A stretch of 35,567 nucleotides of DNA from Alphaproteobacteria bacterium. GTDB taxonomy: Bacteria > Pseudomonadota > Alphaproteobacteria > Micropepsales > Micropepsaceae. Below the pieces are notes generated by a model. That model saw nothing but the letters and a program-made list of their open reading frames with translations. It was not told the DNA's origin and searched no databases. Where the stretch lies: the NCBI GenBank assembly GCA_016792565.1, contig JAEUMK010000085.1, positions 1-35,567 of the forward strand, read 5' to 3'. Numbering within the stretch: position 1 is the stretch's first letter; every line of letters begins with the position of its first letter. The position numbers and the translations under genes are program-made. Positions 14,824 through 23,117 of this stretch are shown one piece after another.

Positions 14824-17493
14824 CTACTCGGCAGCCGCGATCTTGGCCGGCGCGGCCTCGGTCTTGGCAGGGGTCCGGCGCTCGCCGATCCTGGCCGCGC
14901 TGATGAAGGCCATTACCAGCGTTGCGACGAACGGAATCGCCTGGACGCAGAGCGTCGCCACCCAGACAATGGTGGCCGGGTCTCCAAGCCCGCGTGTCAT
15001 CGCCGTCGCCGCAACTGCGGCGGCGACGAGTGCGAGGAGCATGATCTCCTCGGAGGCGAGCAGGATCACCTGGCGAATGGGCGCCGCGTCCTCGCACTTG
15101 GGCGTGCGCAGGAACGGCATGCCGCTGGTGAACAGGCCCTTCCATACCGCCTTGCCCACGGTATGCGAGAGGGCGAGGCCGGCGATCGAAGCCTGGAAGG
15201 CGCCCTTGAACCCTGTGCCGACGCGGAAGGGATAGAGCAGCAGGGTCTTGCCGGTCTTGACCGCGAAGAGGCCGAGCGCGATCGCCGCCAGCGAGACCAT
15301 CGGCACGTCGAAGGTCTTGTCGTCCCATGCCATCAGGCCCGACCAGACAAGGGCCGCCGTCGTGAAGGCGAGCGACAGGCCGTCGGCGAGCCAGGGCAGC
15401 CAGCCGGCGATGAAGTGATAGCGTTGCGAGGACGTCAGCTGCGTCTTGCCGCCGAACAGCGCGCCGGCGTGGTGCTTCATGATCTGCATCGCGCCGTAGA
15501 CCCAGCGATAGCGCTGGTCCTTGTAGGCGGCGAGCGTGTCGGGGATGAGGCCCTTGCCGAAGCTCTGCGCCAGATAGACTGACTCATGGCCGTCTTCGAA
15601 GATGCGCAGCCCCAGTTCGGCGTCCTCGGTGATGCACCAGGTCGCCCACTTCTTCTCGTCGAGTACCGGCCGGCGCATGATCGTCATCGTGCCGTGCTGG
15701 ATGATGGCGTTGTCTTCGTTACGCTCGACCATGCCGATCTGAAAGAAGCCGGCATACTCCTGGTAGGCCATCGCCTTGAACAGATTGTCCTGGCCGTCGC
15801 GATAGTCCTGCGGTCCCTGCACGAGGGCGACCTTGGGGTTCGCGAAATGCGGGATGCAGGTCTTCAGCCAGTCCGGCGTCACCTGGTAGTCGCTGTCGAT
15901 GACGGCGACGTACTCGGCGGCAGGATCGGTCAGCTCGAGCGCCTTGTTCAGCGCGCCCGCCTTGAAGCCCGTCACGCCGTCGAAATGGAAGAAGCGGAAG
16001 CGTTCGCCGAGCTTGGCCGCATGTGCCTCGACCGGCTTCCAGACGGCGGGATCCTTCGTGTTGTTGTCGAGGATGACGACTTCGTAGTTCGCATAGTCGA
16101 GCCTGGAGAGCGCGTTCAGCGTCTCGATCATCATGTCCGCCGGCTCGTTGTAGGCCGGGACGTGGATGGAGACGCGCGGCTCGACCGTCAGGGCGGGCGG
16201 CACTGCGAGGCGGCGCTGGACGCGCCACAGGCTCTGCGCCATCTCAACGCACTCGGCAAGGATGACCGCGACGGCGAGCGAGGCGACGGGCACCACGAAG
16301 ACGAAGACGAGATAGGTCTCCCACCCCGCATACTCCAGCGATGCGCTGTCGAAGACGCCAATGAGGCCTGTGACGAGCAGGCCGGCAAGCGCGGCGAGGA
16401 AGAGTTGCCCGAAGAAGGAGAGATGCGGCGTCGTGCGCAGCAGCAACGCGCCGCCGATCATCGTGATGAGCACCGCAACGCCAGCGAACCAGGGCCAGTC
16501 CGGCAGGGACGAGAGGTGGCCCTCAAGCTCGAATTTCTGCACGCCCGCTGCGTCATAGACGCCCCAGAACGCGCCGACCGCGCCCTCGTCCTCGACCTTC
16601 CAGGGCTGGTCGTAGGCTTCGAGCAGGTAATAGTCCCAGCCCAGTTCCTTCGCTGCCGTCAGGAAGGCCCGCACGAACGCCGCCTGGTTGGCGAGACTCG
16701 GCGCGGCGCCCTGACGCTGCCGACCCTCGGACGGCCAGCCGGCTTCGCCGATGACCATCGGCATGCCGGGGAACTTGTCCTGCAGGACCTTGAGGCGGTT
16801 CTGGATGTGGCCGACGGCGCTTTCGAGCGGGATGCCTTCCCAGTAGGGCAGCATGTGCACGCCGATGAAATCGACCTCCTTCGCCAGATCGGGGTTCGCG
16901 TCCCAGACGTTCCAGGGTTCGGCCGTCGAGACCTTCACGCGGCGCGGCACCTCGCGGCGGACTTCCTTGATGTAGGCGTTGAGTTCGTCGATCGAGACGT
17001 CGCCGCGCAGGATCGCCTCGTTGCCGACGAACACGCGATCGACCGAGACCGGATTGGCGCGGATGATCTTCAGCGCCGCCTCGATCTCCTGCTTGTTGTA
17101 GTCGCGGTCGGAGCTGATCCAGATCCCCAGCGCGACCTTCATGCCCATCTCGTTGGCGATGGCCGGCAGCCTGTCGAGACCGCGCGAGACCGAGTAGGTG
17201 CGGACGCGGTTGGTCGAGCCCTTGAGCTGCGCCATGTCGGACCGGAGGCGCTCTTCGCTGTAGGTGAGGCTGTCTTCCTTGGTGTAGCCGTGGCTGGGAT
17301 TGTAGGAGAAGCCGCGGATCGGGGCGTTCCAGTCGGGCGCATCGACGGTGCGGTCGAGCGCCGCCCACGTCACCACCGTGGCGAGACAGGCGATCGCAAG
17401 CGCCGACAGGGTCCGCGCGCGGCGCGAACCGAACAAAGCGCCCGCGAGCCGTGCGAAAACGCCAGCTTTCGGCTGCGGCGTCATCCCGTCCAT
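14824..17493 (-). CDS. Membrane beta-glucan synthase: GH17 domain fused to GT2 glycosyltransferase
   Basis: This large membrane protein (889 residues from the chosen start) joins two glycan-active domains. A membrane anchor (about 27-45) precedes a GH17 domain with acid/base Glu159 in VFVGNEAIL and nucleophile Glu250 in VIGEAGWPSEG. After a helix pair (about 335-410) comes a processive GT2 domain: VPAYNEP (445-451), FDGVTGFKAGALNKAL, DSD (533-535), TED (622-624) and QRYRW (660-664). More transmembrane helices follow. Similar fusions in Bradyrhizobium (NdvB/NdvC type) and Pseudomonas make or branch beta-1,3/1,6 glucans, so GT2 likely polymerises UDP-glucose inward while the periplasmic GH17 transfers or branches. 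The ATG at 17493 has GGGAG 8 nt upstream; a GTG at 17574 lacks a ribosome site. Confidence 0.9.
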   Translation of the reverse strand: MDGMTPQPKAGVFARLAGALFGSRRARTLSALAIACLATVVTWAALDRTVDAPDWNAPIRGFSYNPSHGYTKEDSLTYSEERLRSDMAQLKGSTNRVRTYSVSRGLDRLPAIANEMGMKVALGIWISSDRDYNKQEIEAALKIIRANPVSVDRVFVGNEAILRGDVSIDELNAYIKEVRREVPRRVKVSTAEPWNVWDANPDLAKEVDFIGVHMLPYWEGIPLESAVGHIQNRLKVLQDKFPGMPMVIGEAGWPSEGRQRQGAAPSLANQAAFVRAFLTAAKELGWDYYLLEAYDQPWKVEDEGAVGAFWGVYDAAGVQKFELEGHLSSLPDWPWFAGVAVLITMIGGALLLRTTPHLSFFGQLFLAALAGLLVTGLIGVFDSASLEYAGWETYLVFVFVVPVASLAVAVILAECVEMAQSLWRVQRRLAVPPALTVEPRVSIHVPAYNEPADMMIETLNALSRLDYANYEVVILDNNTKDPAVWKPVEAHAAKLGERFRFFHFDGVTGFKAGALNKALELTDPAAEYVAVIDSDYQVTPDWLKTCIPHFANPKVALVQGPQDYRDGQDNLFKAMAYQEYAGFFQIGMVERNEDNAIIQHGTMTIMRRPVLDEKKWATWCITEDAELGLRIFEDGHESVYLAQSFGKGLIPDTLAAYKDQRYRWVYGAMQIMKHHAGALFGGKTQLTSSQRYHFIAGWLPWLADGLSLAFTTAALVWSGLMAWDDKTFDVPMVSLAAIALGLFAVKTGKTLLLYPFRVGTGFKGAFQASIAGLALSHTVGKAVWKGLFTSGMPFLRTPKCEDAAPIRQVILLASEEIMLLALVAAAVAATAMTRGLGDPATIVWVATLCVQAIPFVATLVMAFISAARIGERRTPAKTEAAPAKIAAAE

Positions 17494-17568
17494 CGATCGA
17501 TCTCCCGCGCGGCTTGCCCGACCCCACTGTCGCAGCAGCGCCTTACGCGTCTCTGAATACCACTTATG

Positions 17569-17582
17569 TTGCACCGCAGCAA
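17569..17582 (-). promoter_or_regulatory. TTGC-N6-GCAA dyad upstream of the glucan synthase gene
   Basis: TTGCACCGCAGCAA is an imperfect palindrome about 76 bp before the chosen start of the glucan synthase gene, inside the 144-bp gap after the FKBP gene. TGC/GCA-rich dyads of this kind are bound by PhaR-type or other alphaproteobacterial regulators, but the match is short and could be chance. Confidence 0.22.
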
Positions 17583-17637
17583 TTCCGGGCGCGGCGTGGG
17601 GATAATATGCCCTTCCTGAACCGCCGATGAAAGGGCC

Positions 17638-18429
17638 CTAGGGGCCGGCCGGCTGCGGCGTGGCGACCTGCAGCAGCTCGACCTGGAAGACGAGGGTCTG
17701 GCGCGGCGGAATCGGACCTCGGCCGGCGACGCCGTAGGCGAGACGGTAGGGAATCACGAACTCGAAGGTCTCGCCCTGCCTCATCAGCGGGATGCCCTCG
17801 GTCCAGCCGGGAATCAGCTTGTCGAGCATGAAGGTCGCGGGCGTGTTCGTCTTGTACGAGGAGTCGAACTCGGTGCCCTCGATGAACGTGCCCTTGTAGT
17901 GGACGGTGACCTCGCTGCCCGGCGCCGGCCTGGGGCCATCCGCGACCGCCTTGACCGCCCGGTAGCGCAGGCCGCTCGCGGTCCGCGTATAGGCGGGATC
18001 GGCATCGATCCGGGCAAGGAACGCGGCGTTGGCCTCGTCCGTCACCTTGGCGGGATCGAGCGTGTACTCGGGCGGCTCGATCGCCAGCAGGAGATCGCGC
18101 ACCACCTTGGCGGGCGGTTCGAGATCGTCCTTCAGCTTGGCGAGCCGCGCCTCGATGGCGGTGCGCAACCCGGCCTGCGAGGGGTCGGTGACGAGCTGGC
18201 CGAAATCGGCGGCGAGCGCATCCTGGCTGTTCAGCGCCCGCGCAAAACCGCGATCGAGGCCGTCGACCTTGCCCTCGATATCCTTCAGCCGCGCAAGGTC
18301 GGCGTTCGTCGCCGTGGCCTGGGCGACGAAGCCGTCGAGCCGGCCCTGCAGATCGGCCGCGTGCCGCCAGAAGAAGATGGCGGCGCCGATGCTGACCAGC
18401 GTCAGGATCCAGAGCAGGGCCGAGCGCAT
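17638..18429 (-). CDS. Membrane-anchored FKBP-type peptidyl-prolyl isomerase (distal gene of the FKBP operon)
   Basis: This 263-residue FKBP isomerase has an N-terminal signal anchor (MRSALLWILTLVSIGAAIFF). A helical region of about 110 residues, likely coiled coil, follows (ADLARLKDIEGKVDGLDRGF onward), and then a C-terminal FKBP domain. That domain has SEVTVHYKGTFIEGTEFDSS, LIPGWTEGIPLM, YRLAYGVAGRGPIPP and LVFQVELLQV, so the aromatic pocket (Tyr, Phe, Asp, Trp, Tyr, Phe) is complete. The linker VTDEANAAFLARID, with TASGLRYR, repeats the N-terminus of the neighbouring small FKBP. Such proteins catalyse prolyl cis/trans isomerisation in the periplasm. The gene begins 3 nt after the small FKBP stops and is the last of a four-gene operon. 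Confidence 0.92.
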   Translation of the reverse strand: MRSALLWILTLVSIGAAIFFWRHAADLQGRLDGFVAQATATNADLARLKDIEGKVDGLDRGFARALNSQDALAADFGQLVTDPSQAGLRTAIEARLAKLKDDLEPPAKVVRDLLLAIEPPEYTLDPAKVTDEANAAFLARIDADPAYTRTASGLRYRAVKAVADGPRPAPGSEVTVHYKGTFIEGTEFDSSYKTNTPATFMLDKLIPGWTEGIPLMRQGETFEFVIPYRLAYGVAGRGPIPPRQTLVFQVELLQVATPQPAGP

Positions 18430-18432
18430 CGA

Positions 18433-18828
18433 TCAGGCGACCTTCAGCAGCTCGACCTGGAAGACCAGCGTCTGGCGAGGGGGGATCGAGCCGCCGCCGC
18501 GCTCGCCATAGGCGAGATCAAAGGGAATCGCGAACTCGAACGTGTCGCCTTCCTTCATCAGCTGCACGCCTTCGGTCCAGCCCGAGATGACCTGGTGCAG
18601 GCCGAACGTGGCCGGCGCATTGCGCTTGTAGGAGGAATCGAACTCGCGGCCGTCGATGAAGGTGCCCTTGTAGTGCACGGTGACATTGCTGCGGGCGCCC
18701 GGCTGCTTGCCGCCGGCGGCGCCTTCGCTGACCACCTTGTAGCGCAGGCCGCTGGCGGTCTTCGAGACCCCCGGCTGGGCGTCGTAGCCGGCGAGGAAGG
18801 CCGCATTGGCTTCGTCGGTGAGAGACAT
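18433..18828 (-). CDS. Small soluble FKBP-type peptidyl-prolyl isomerase
   Basis: A 131-residue single-domain FKBP without signal or anchor, hence cytoplasmic. The domain reads NVTVHYKGTFIDGREFDSSY, VISGWTEGVQLMKEGDTFEF, FDLAYGERGGGSIPP and LVFQVELLKV, with all active-site aromatics. The N-terminal MSLTDEANAAFLAGYDAQPG aligns with the linker ahead of the FKBP domain in both membrane paralogues, showing that all three descend from one ancestor. The ATG at 18826-18828 is preceded by AAAGGAAC, a good ribosome site. It sits 11 nt after chorismate mutase and 3 nt before the third FKBP. Confidence 0.94.
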   Translation of the reverse strand: MSLTDEANAAFLAGYDAQPGVSKTASGLRYKVVSEGAAGGKQPGARSNVTVHYKGTFIDGREFDSSYKRNAPATFGLHQVISGWTEGVQLMKEGDTFEFAIPFDLAYGERGGGSIPPRQTLVFQVELLKVA

Positions 18829-18839
18829 GATCGTTCCTT

Positions 18840-19145
18840 TCAGCCGCGCTCGCGGCGCTGGATTTCCTCGTGGTGGCGGATGACTTCCTTCACGATGAAG
18901 TTGAGAAACTTCTCCGCGAATTCGGGATCGAGACGGGCGTTCTCGGCGAGGCTGCGCAGCCGCGCGATCTGGCGCTGCTCGCGTGCCGGGTCGGCCGGCG
19001 GCAGGCCGTGCCTGGCCTTGAACTCGCCCACCCGCTGCGTGCACTTGAAGCGTTCGGCGAGCAGGTGGATGAGCGCCGCGTCGATGTTGTCGATGCTCTC
19101 GCGCAGCGCCAGAAGGTCGGGCGCGATGTCGGCGCCGCCGCTCAC
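18840..19145 (-). CDS. Chorismate mutase, AroQ class, monofunctional
   Basis: This 101-residue all-helical AroQ chorismate mutase converts chorismate to prephenate for Phe and Tyr. Family residues are visible: LLALRESIDNIDAALIHLLA (first helix with active-site Arg), ERFKCTQRVGEFKARHGLP (second Arg and the Lys), PAREQRQIARLRSLAENARL, and a last helix FAEKFLNFIVKEVIRHHEEI. The GTG start at 19143-19145 overlaps the stop of the upstream FKBP gene as GTGA, so translation is coupled. There is no signal peptide, so it acts in the cytosol. Its place between FKBP genes has no obvious metabolic reason. Confidence 0.93.
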   Translation of the reverse strand: MSGGADIAPDLLALRESIDNIDAALIHLLAERFKCTQRVGEFKARHGLPPADPAREQRQIARLRSLAENARLDPEFAEKFLNFIVKEVIRHHEEIQRRERG

Positions 19146-19780
19146 TGGTCCGCCTTGATGAGTTCGATCTGGAAGACAAGCGTCTGGCGCGGCGGGATGG
19201 AGCCGCGGCCCTGTTCGCCGTAGCCGAGCTGGTAGGGCACGACGACCTCCCAGCTGTCGCCTTCCTTCATCAGCGGCAGCGCCTCGACCCAGCCCGGAAT
19301 GAGCTGGGCGAGAGGGAAGGTGACCGGACCGCCCGATGCGTAGGAGGAATCGAACACCGTGCCGTCGATGAAGGCGCCGCTGTAGTTGATGGTGACGACG
19401 CTGGCGGGGGTCGGCTGCTTGCCGCCGTCGGGGCCGGCCTTGATCACCCGGTACATCAGGCCGCTGGGCAGCTTGGTGACGCCGTCCTGCTTGGAGAAGC
19501 GGTCGAGGAATTCGGCGTTCTTCTCGTCCGTCAGGTTGGTCATGTCGATCTCGGGCGGCGGCGCGTTGTGAGTCGACTCGCGGATCATGTCGAGCACCGG
19601 GGCAAGCTCCTGGCCGAGCCCGGTCAAGGCCTTTTGCGTCTCGCCCAGCGTCCGGGTCAGCGTCTCGACCTTCTGGTTCAGCGTCTGGATCTCGCCGCGC
19701 TGGCGGTCGGTCGTGACATAGGCATAGGCGCCGGCGCCGATGGCGGCGACAAGGGCGAGAATCGAGAGGATGCGGTCCAT
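19142..19780 (-). CDS. Membrane-anchored FKBP-type peptidyl-prolyl isomerase (first gene of the FKBP operon)
   Basis: This 212-residue FKBP starts with a membrane anchor (ILSILALVAAIGAGAYAYVT). Next is a heptad-like helix (QRGEIQTLNQKVETLTRTLG), probably a coiled coil that dimerises it. The linker NLTDEKNAEFLDRFSKQDG precedes the isomerase domain VVTINYSGAFIDGTVFDSSY, IPGWVEALPLMKEG, YQLGYGEQGRGSIPP, LVFQIELIKA. Pocket residues are intact. The ATG at 19778-19780 opens the operon; a 100-bp divergent gap separates it from the Nudix gene. Topology places the domain in the periplasm, where the family folds outer-membrane and secreted proteins. Confidence 0.92.
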   Translation of the reverse strand: MDRILSILALVAAIGAGAYAYVTTDRQRGEIQTLNQKVETLTRTLGETQKALTGLGQELAPVLDMIRESTHNAPPPEIDMTNLTDEKNAEFLDRFSKQDGVTKLPSGLMYRVIKAGPDGGKQPTPASVVTINYSGAFIDGTVFDSSYASGGPVTFPLAQLIPGWVEALPLMKEGDSWEVVVPYQLGYGEQGRGSIPPRQTLVFQIELIKADQ

Positions 19781-19880
19781 CGAAGCGGTCTGTCCCGTAG
19801 TTGCGCGACCCGCCTTTAAGCATGGCGGAGGCCCGAATGCACCCCTTGGCTGGCGCCGCGCCCTGACGCAAAGAGAGGCC

Positions 19881-20312
19881 ATGACCGGCGCGCCATCTCC
19901 CCTGCCCCCTCCCATTCCCGGCATCGGCGCGGGGGCTGTCGTGTGGCGCGGCGACGAGGTCCTGCTGATCCGGCGCGGCAAGGCCCCCCGGCTCGGACAG
20001 TGGTCGATCCCGGGCGGCCGCGTCGAGCGGGACGAGACCGCGGCGGCGGCGGCGGTCCGCGAGACGCTGGAGGAGACCGGCTGCGCCATCTCGATCACCG
20101 GATTGTGCGACGTCGTCGATTCGATCGCCGATGACCACCACATGATCCTCATCGACTTCACCGCGCGCTGGCTGTCGGGCGAGCCGGTCGCCGGCGACGA
20201 CGCCATGGCGGCGCGCTTCGTGCCCTTCGCGGCGATCGGGGCCTTCGGGCTGTGGAGCGAGACGGAGCGGGTCATCGCGCTGAGCCGCGCGCAGCGGGAC
20301 GCAAATGGCTGA
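19881..20312 (+). CDS. Nudix hydrolase (ADP-ribose pyrophosphatase-like)
   Basis: This 143-residue Nudix hydrolase cleaves a nucleoside diphosphate linked to another group. The Nudix box is complete: GGRVERDETAAAAAVRETLE continuing EETG, matching GX5EX7REUXEEXGU. The N-terminus GIGAGAVVWRGDEVLLIRRG and the SIPGG preceding the box are typical of ADP-ribose/NADH-type members. The ATG at 19881 has AGAGAGG just upstream. It overlaps the following GNAT gene by 8 nt, so both are one transcript. Confidence 0.92.
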   Translation: MTGAPSPLPPPIPGIGAGAVVWRGDEVLLIRRGKAPRLGQWSIPGGRVERDETAAAAAVRETLEETGCAISITGLCDVVDSIADDHHMILIDFTARWLSGEPVAGDDAMAARFVPFAAIGAFGLWSETERVIALSRAQRDANG

Positions 20313-20853
20313 AATCGTCGCGCTGGCGACCGAGCGGCTGATCCTGCGGCCCTGGCGCGAACGCGACCGGGCGCCCTTCGCCGCACTGAACGCCGACGCC
20401 GAGACGATGCGTTTCTTTCCCGCGCCGCTGAGCCGCGCCCAGTCGGACGCGGCGATCGATGCGATGAGCGCGCGCATGGCCGAGCAGGGCTGGGGCTTCT
20501 TCGCATTGGAGCGCAAGGCCGACGGGGCCTTCGCCGGCATGACCGGACTCAATCGCCCGCGCTTCGAGGCGCCCTTCATGCCCTGCATCGAGATCGGCTG
20601 GCGGCTGCCGCGGAGCGCCTGGGGCCAGGGCTACGCCAGCGAGGCGGCGCGCGCCTGTCTCGACTTCGCGTTCGCAACGCTCGGCGAGAAGCGCGTCGTC
20701 GCCTTCACCGCCGTGGCCAATGCGCCCTCGCGGCGCGTGATGGAGCGCATCGGCATGACCCGCGTCGCGGACGGCGACTTCGACCATCCCAACGTACCGG
20801 AGGGCCATCCGCTCCGCCGCCATGTGCTCTACGAGATCGCACGAACGGCGTGA
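20305..20853 (+). CDS. GNAT-family N-acetyltransferase, RimJ/RimL type
   Basis: This 182-residue acetyltransferase has the RimJ/L pattern: ATERLILRPWRERDRAPFAA at the N-terminus, CIEIGWRLPRSAWGQGYASE (acetyl-CoA loop), EAARACLDFAFATLGEKRVV and AVANAPSRRVMERIGMTRV. This subgroup acetylates protein N-termini or small amines. It overlaps the Nudix gene by 8 nt. A 10-bp hairpin follows 12 nt after its stop. Confidence 0.92.
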   Translation: MAEIVALATERLILRPWRERDRAPFAALNADAETMRFFPAPLSRAQSDAAIDAMSARMAEQGWGFFALERKADGAFAGMTGLNRPRFEAPFMPCIEIGWRLPRSAWGQGYASEAARACLDFAFATLGEKRVVAFTAVANAPSRRVMERIGMTRVADGDFDHPNVPEGHPLRRHVLYEIARTA

Positions 20854-20865
20854 GACGCAAAGACA

Positions 20866-20897
20866 ATGGCCGGGCGCGCGATCAGCGGCCCGGCCAT
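20866..20897 (+). terminator. Hairpin after the Nudix-GNAT pair
   Basis: ATGGCCGGGC (20866-20875) pairs perfectly with GCCCGGCCAT (20888-20897) around a 12-nt loop. It starts 12 nt after the GNAT stop and precedes the Hsp70 gene. No T-run follows directly, so termination efficiency is uncertain; it may only stabilise the 3' end. Confidence 0.5.
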
Positions 20898-20994
20898 CCA
20901 ATATCCGCGCCCAGCATAGAGACAAAAAAACAGTCTGGCGAGGGGGTCTTTTCCCGCATAGCTGGGCGGCTCCGGTTTGATAAGGAGCCTTCCC

Positions 20995-22248
20995 ATGACC
21001 AACGCCTGCGGCCTCGATTTCGGCACCTCCAATTCCGCCATCGGCACGGTGCAGGGCGGCGTGCCCCGCCTCGCCGCCCTGGAGCGCGGCGGCGCGCTGT
21101 TCCCCAGCGCCATCTTCTTCGACTTCGAGCAGAACCGGCCGCTGTTCGGCGCGGCGGCGATCGAGACCTACATGATGCAGGTCGAGGGCCGCCTGATGCG
21201 GGCGCTGAAGTCGATCCTGGCGACGAAGCTGGTCAAGGAGTCGACCTTCCTCAAGACCCAGCGGATCACCTTCGAGGCGGTGATCGGCCTCTTCGTCGCC
21301 GAGATGAAGACCCGCGCCGAGGCGGCGATCGGCCAGCCGCTCGATGCGGTGGTGCACGGGCGACCCGTGCACTTCGTCGACGGCGACGAGGCCGCCGACC
21401 GCTTCGCGGAGGACACGCTGAAGGTGATCGCCGAGCGCGCCGGCTTCCGCCATGTCAGCTTCCAGTACGAGCCGCTGGCCGCCGCCCGCGCCTATGAGGC
21501 GAAGGTGAACGCCGAGACGCTGGCGCTGATCTGCGACATCGGCGGCGGCACCTCGGACTTCTCGGTCATCCGCCTCGCCCCCGAGCGGCGCGCGGCGCCC
21601 GAGCGCAAGAACGACATCCTCGCCAATTTCGGCATCCGCCTCGGCGGCACCGACCTCGACCGCCACCTGTCGCTGGAGGCGGCGATGCCGATGCTGGGCC
21701 TGGGATCGAGCCTGCACACCAAGAACCTGCCGATGCCGCGCCAGCTCTTCGCCGATCTTGCCCATTGGCCGACCATCAACCAGCTCTACACACCCGAGGC
21801 CCGGCGCATGGTGCGCGAGCTGCACGCCGACGCGGTGGAGCCGCAGAAGACGGCGCGGCTGAAGACCGTGGTCGAGAAGCAGCTCGGCCATCGCCTGGCG
21901 CTTTCCGTCGAGGCGGCCAAGATCGCGCTGTCGGCGGCCCCGGAAGCGGCGATCGGCATGGACTTCATCGAGCCGGGCCTCGCCGCCCCGGCCGACCGCG
22001 ACCGCTTCGACGACGCGGTGGCCGGCGAGCGGGCGCGCCTGGCGGCGGCGGTGCGCGAGACGCTGACGCGCGCCGGCGTCGCGCCCGATTCGGTCGGCAC
22101 GGTGTTCCTGACCGGCGGCTCCAGCCGCGTGCCGGCCCTCAGAAAGGCGATCGCCAGCGTCGTCAGCCCGTCGAAATTCGCCGGCGGCGACGACCTGCTG
22201 TCGGTGGCGCTCGGCCTCACCGAGGAGGCGCGGCTGCGATACCGCTGA
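20995..22248 (+). CDS. YegD-like Hsp70-family protein without substrate-binding domain
   Basis: This 417-residue protein is the ATPase half of the Hsp70/actin fold only. Phosphate-1 is GLDFGTSNSAIG (6-17), phosphate-2 CDIGGGTSDFSV with DIGGGTSD at 181-188, and the adenosine motif LTGGSSRVPALRKAI near residue 375. VSFQYEPLAAARAYEA, RLGGTDLD and the C-terminus AGGDDLLSVALGLTEEARLR match E. coli YegD closely. YegD-type proteins lack the peptide-binding domain of DnaK, and their role is unknown. The ATG at 20995 has AAGGAG 7 nt upstream, better than a TTG at 20977. The gene stands alone after a hairpin and is followed 83 nt later by an SDR. Confidence 0.9.
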   Translation: MTNACGLDFGTSNSAIGTVQGGVPRLAALERGGALFPSAIFFDFEQNRPLFGAAAIETYMMQVEGRLMRALKSILATKLVKESTFLKTQRITFEAVIGLFVAEMKTRAEAAIGQPLDAVVHGRPVHFVDGDEAADRFAEDTLKVIAERAGFRHVSFQYEPLAAARAYEAKVNAETLALICDIGGGTSDFSVIRLAPERRAAPERKNDILANFGIRLGGTDLDRHLSLEAAMPMLGLGSSLHTKNLPMPRQLFADLAHWPTINQLYTPEARRMVRELHADAVEPQKTARLKTVVEKQLGHRLALSVEAAKIALSAAPEAAIGMDFIEPGLAAPADRDRFDDAVAGERARLAAAVRETLTRAGVAPDSVGTVFLTGGSSRVPALRKAIASVVSPSKFAGGDDLLSVALGLTEEARLRYR

Positions 22249-22331
22249 CCCCGGCCGGCGGCGGGCGGAGCGGTTGAACGGCGCGCCGTCCCCTGCCAGT
22301 TTCGCCGGACAGAAATACGGGGAGAGACACC

Positions 22332-23117
22332 ATGGCCTACAAACCCTTCGACCTGACCGGCAAGACGGCGCTGGTGACCGGCGGCAATGGCGGCATCGGG
22401 CTCGGCTTCGCCGACGCGCTGGCGCAGGCGGGCGCGAATGTCGCGATCTGGGGCACCAACGCCGCCAAGAACGACGCCGCCGTGGCCCAGTTGCGGGCGC
22501 ACGGCACCCGCGTCGAGGCCTGGACCATCGACGTCGCCGACGAGGCGGCGGTGATCAAGGGCATCACCGAAGGCGTGCAGGCCTTCGGCGCGATCCACGC
22601 GATCTACGCCAATGCCGGCATCGGGCGCGGCGCGCGTTCGTTCCTGGACATCACGACCGAGGACTACCGCAAGGTGCTGTCGGTCAATCTGGACGGCGTG
22701 TTCTTCACGCTGCGCGAGGGCGCGCGGCACATGGTGGCGCGTCACAAGGCGGGCGACCGCTCGGGCGGCTCGCTGGTCGGGGTCGCCTCGCTGGCGGCGA
22801 TTCACGGCGCGGCCCGCAACCAACACTATGCGGCGACCAAGGGTGCGGTGATCTCGATGATCCGCGCGACGGCGGTGGAGATGGCGCGCTACGGCATCCG
22901 CGCCAATGCCGTGCTGCCCGGCTGGATCGCCACCGACATGACCTCGGGCGGCCAGGCCAACCCGAAATTCGTCGAGAACGTCATCAGCCGCGTGCCGATG
23001 AAGCGCTGGGGCGAGCCCAAGGATTTCGGCGGCATCGCGGTCTACCTGGCGAGCGACGCCTCGTCCTTCCACACCGGCGACAGCTTCCTGATCGACGGCG
23101 CCTACGCGATCTACTGA
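22332..23117 (+). CDS. Short-chain dehydrogenase/reductase
   Basis: This classical SDR (261 residues) binds NAD(P)H at ALVTGGNGGIGLGFADAL and has IYANAGIGRG (NAG motif). VGVASLAAIHGA carries the catalytic Ser. Tyr and Lys lie in NQHYAATKGAVISMIR, and NAVLPGWIATDMT follows. C-terminal VYLASDASSFHTGDSFLIDG fits glucose dehydrogenase/3-oxoacyl reductase-like members. GGGGAGA lies 9 nt before the ATG. The substrate cannot be specified. It converges with the second GAPPGN-motif gene, whose frame stays open antisense across it. Confidence 0.93.
   Translation: MAYKPFDLTGKTALVTGGNGGIGLGFADALAQAGANVAIWGTNAAKNDAAVAQLRAHGTRVEAWTIDVADEAAVIKGITEGVQAFGAIHAIYANAGIGRGARSFLDITTEDYRKVLSVNLDGVFFTLREGARHMVARHKAGDRSGGSLVGVASLAAIHGAARNQHYAATKGAVISMIRATAVEMARYGIRANAVLPGWIATDMTSGGQANPKFVENVISRVPMKRWGEPKDFGGIAVYLASDASSFHTGDSFLIDGAYAIY

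Noticed and set aside
15586-17556. 656-codon plus-strand frame opposite the GH17-GT2 gene
   Set aside because: Complete antisense overlap with a gene carrying all catalytic motifs; no motif of its own.
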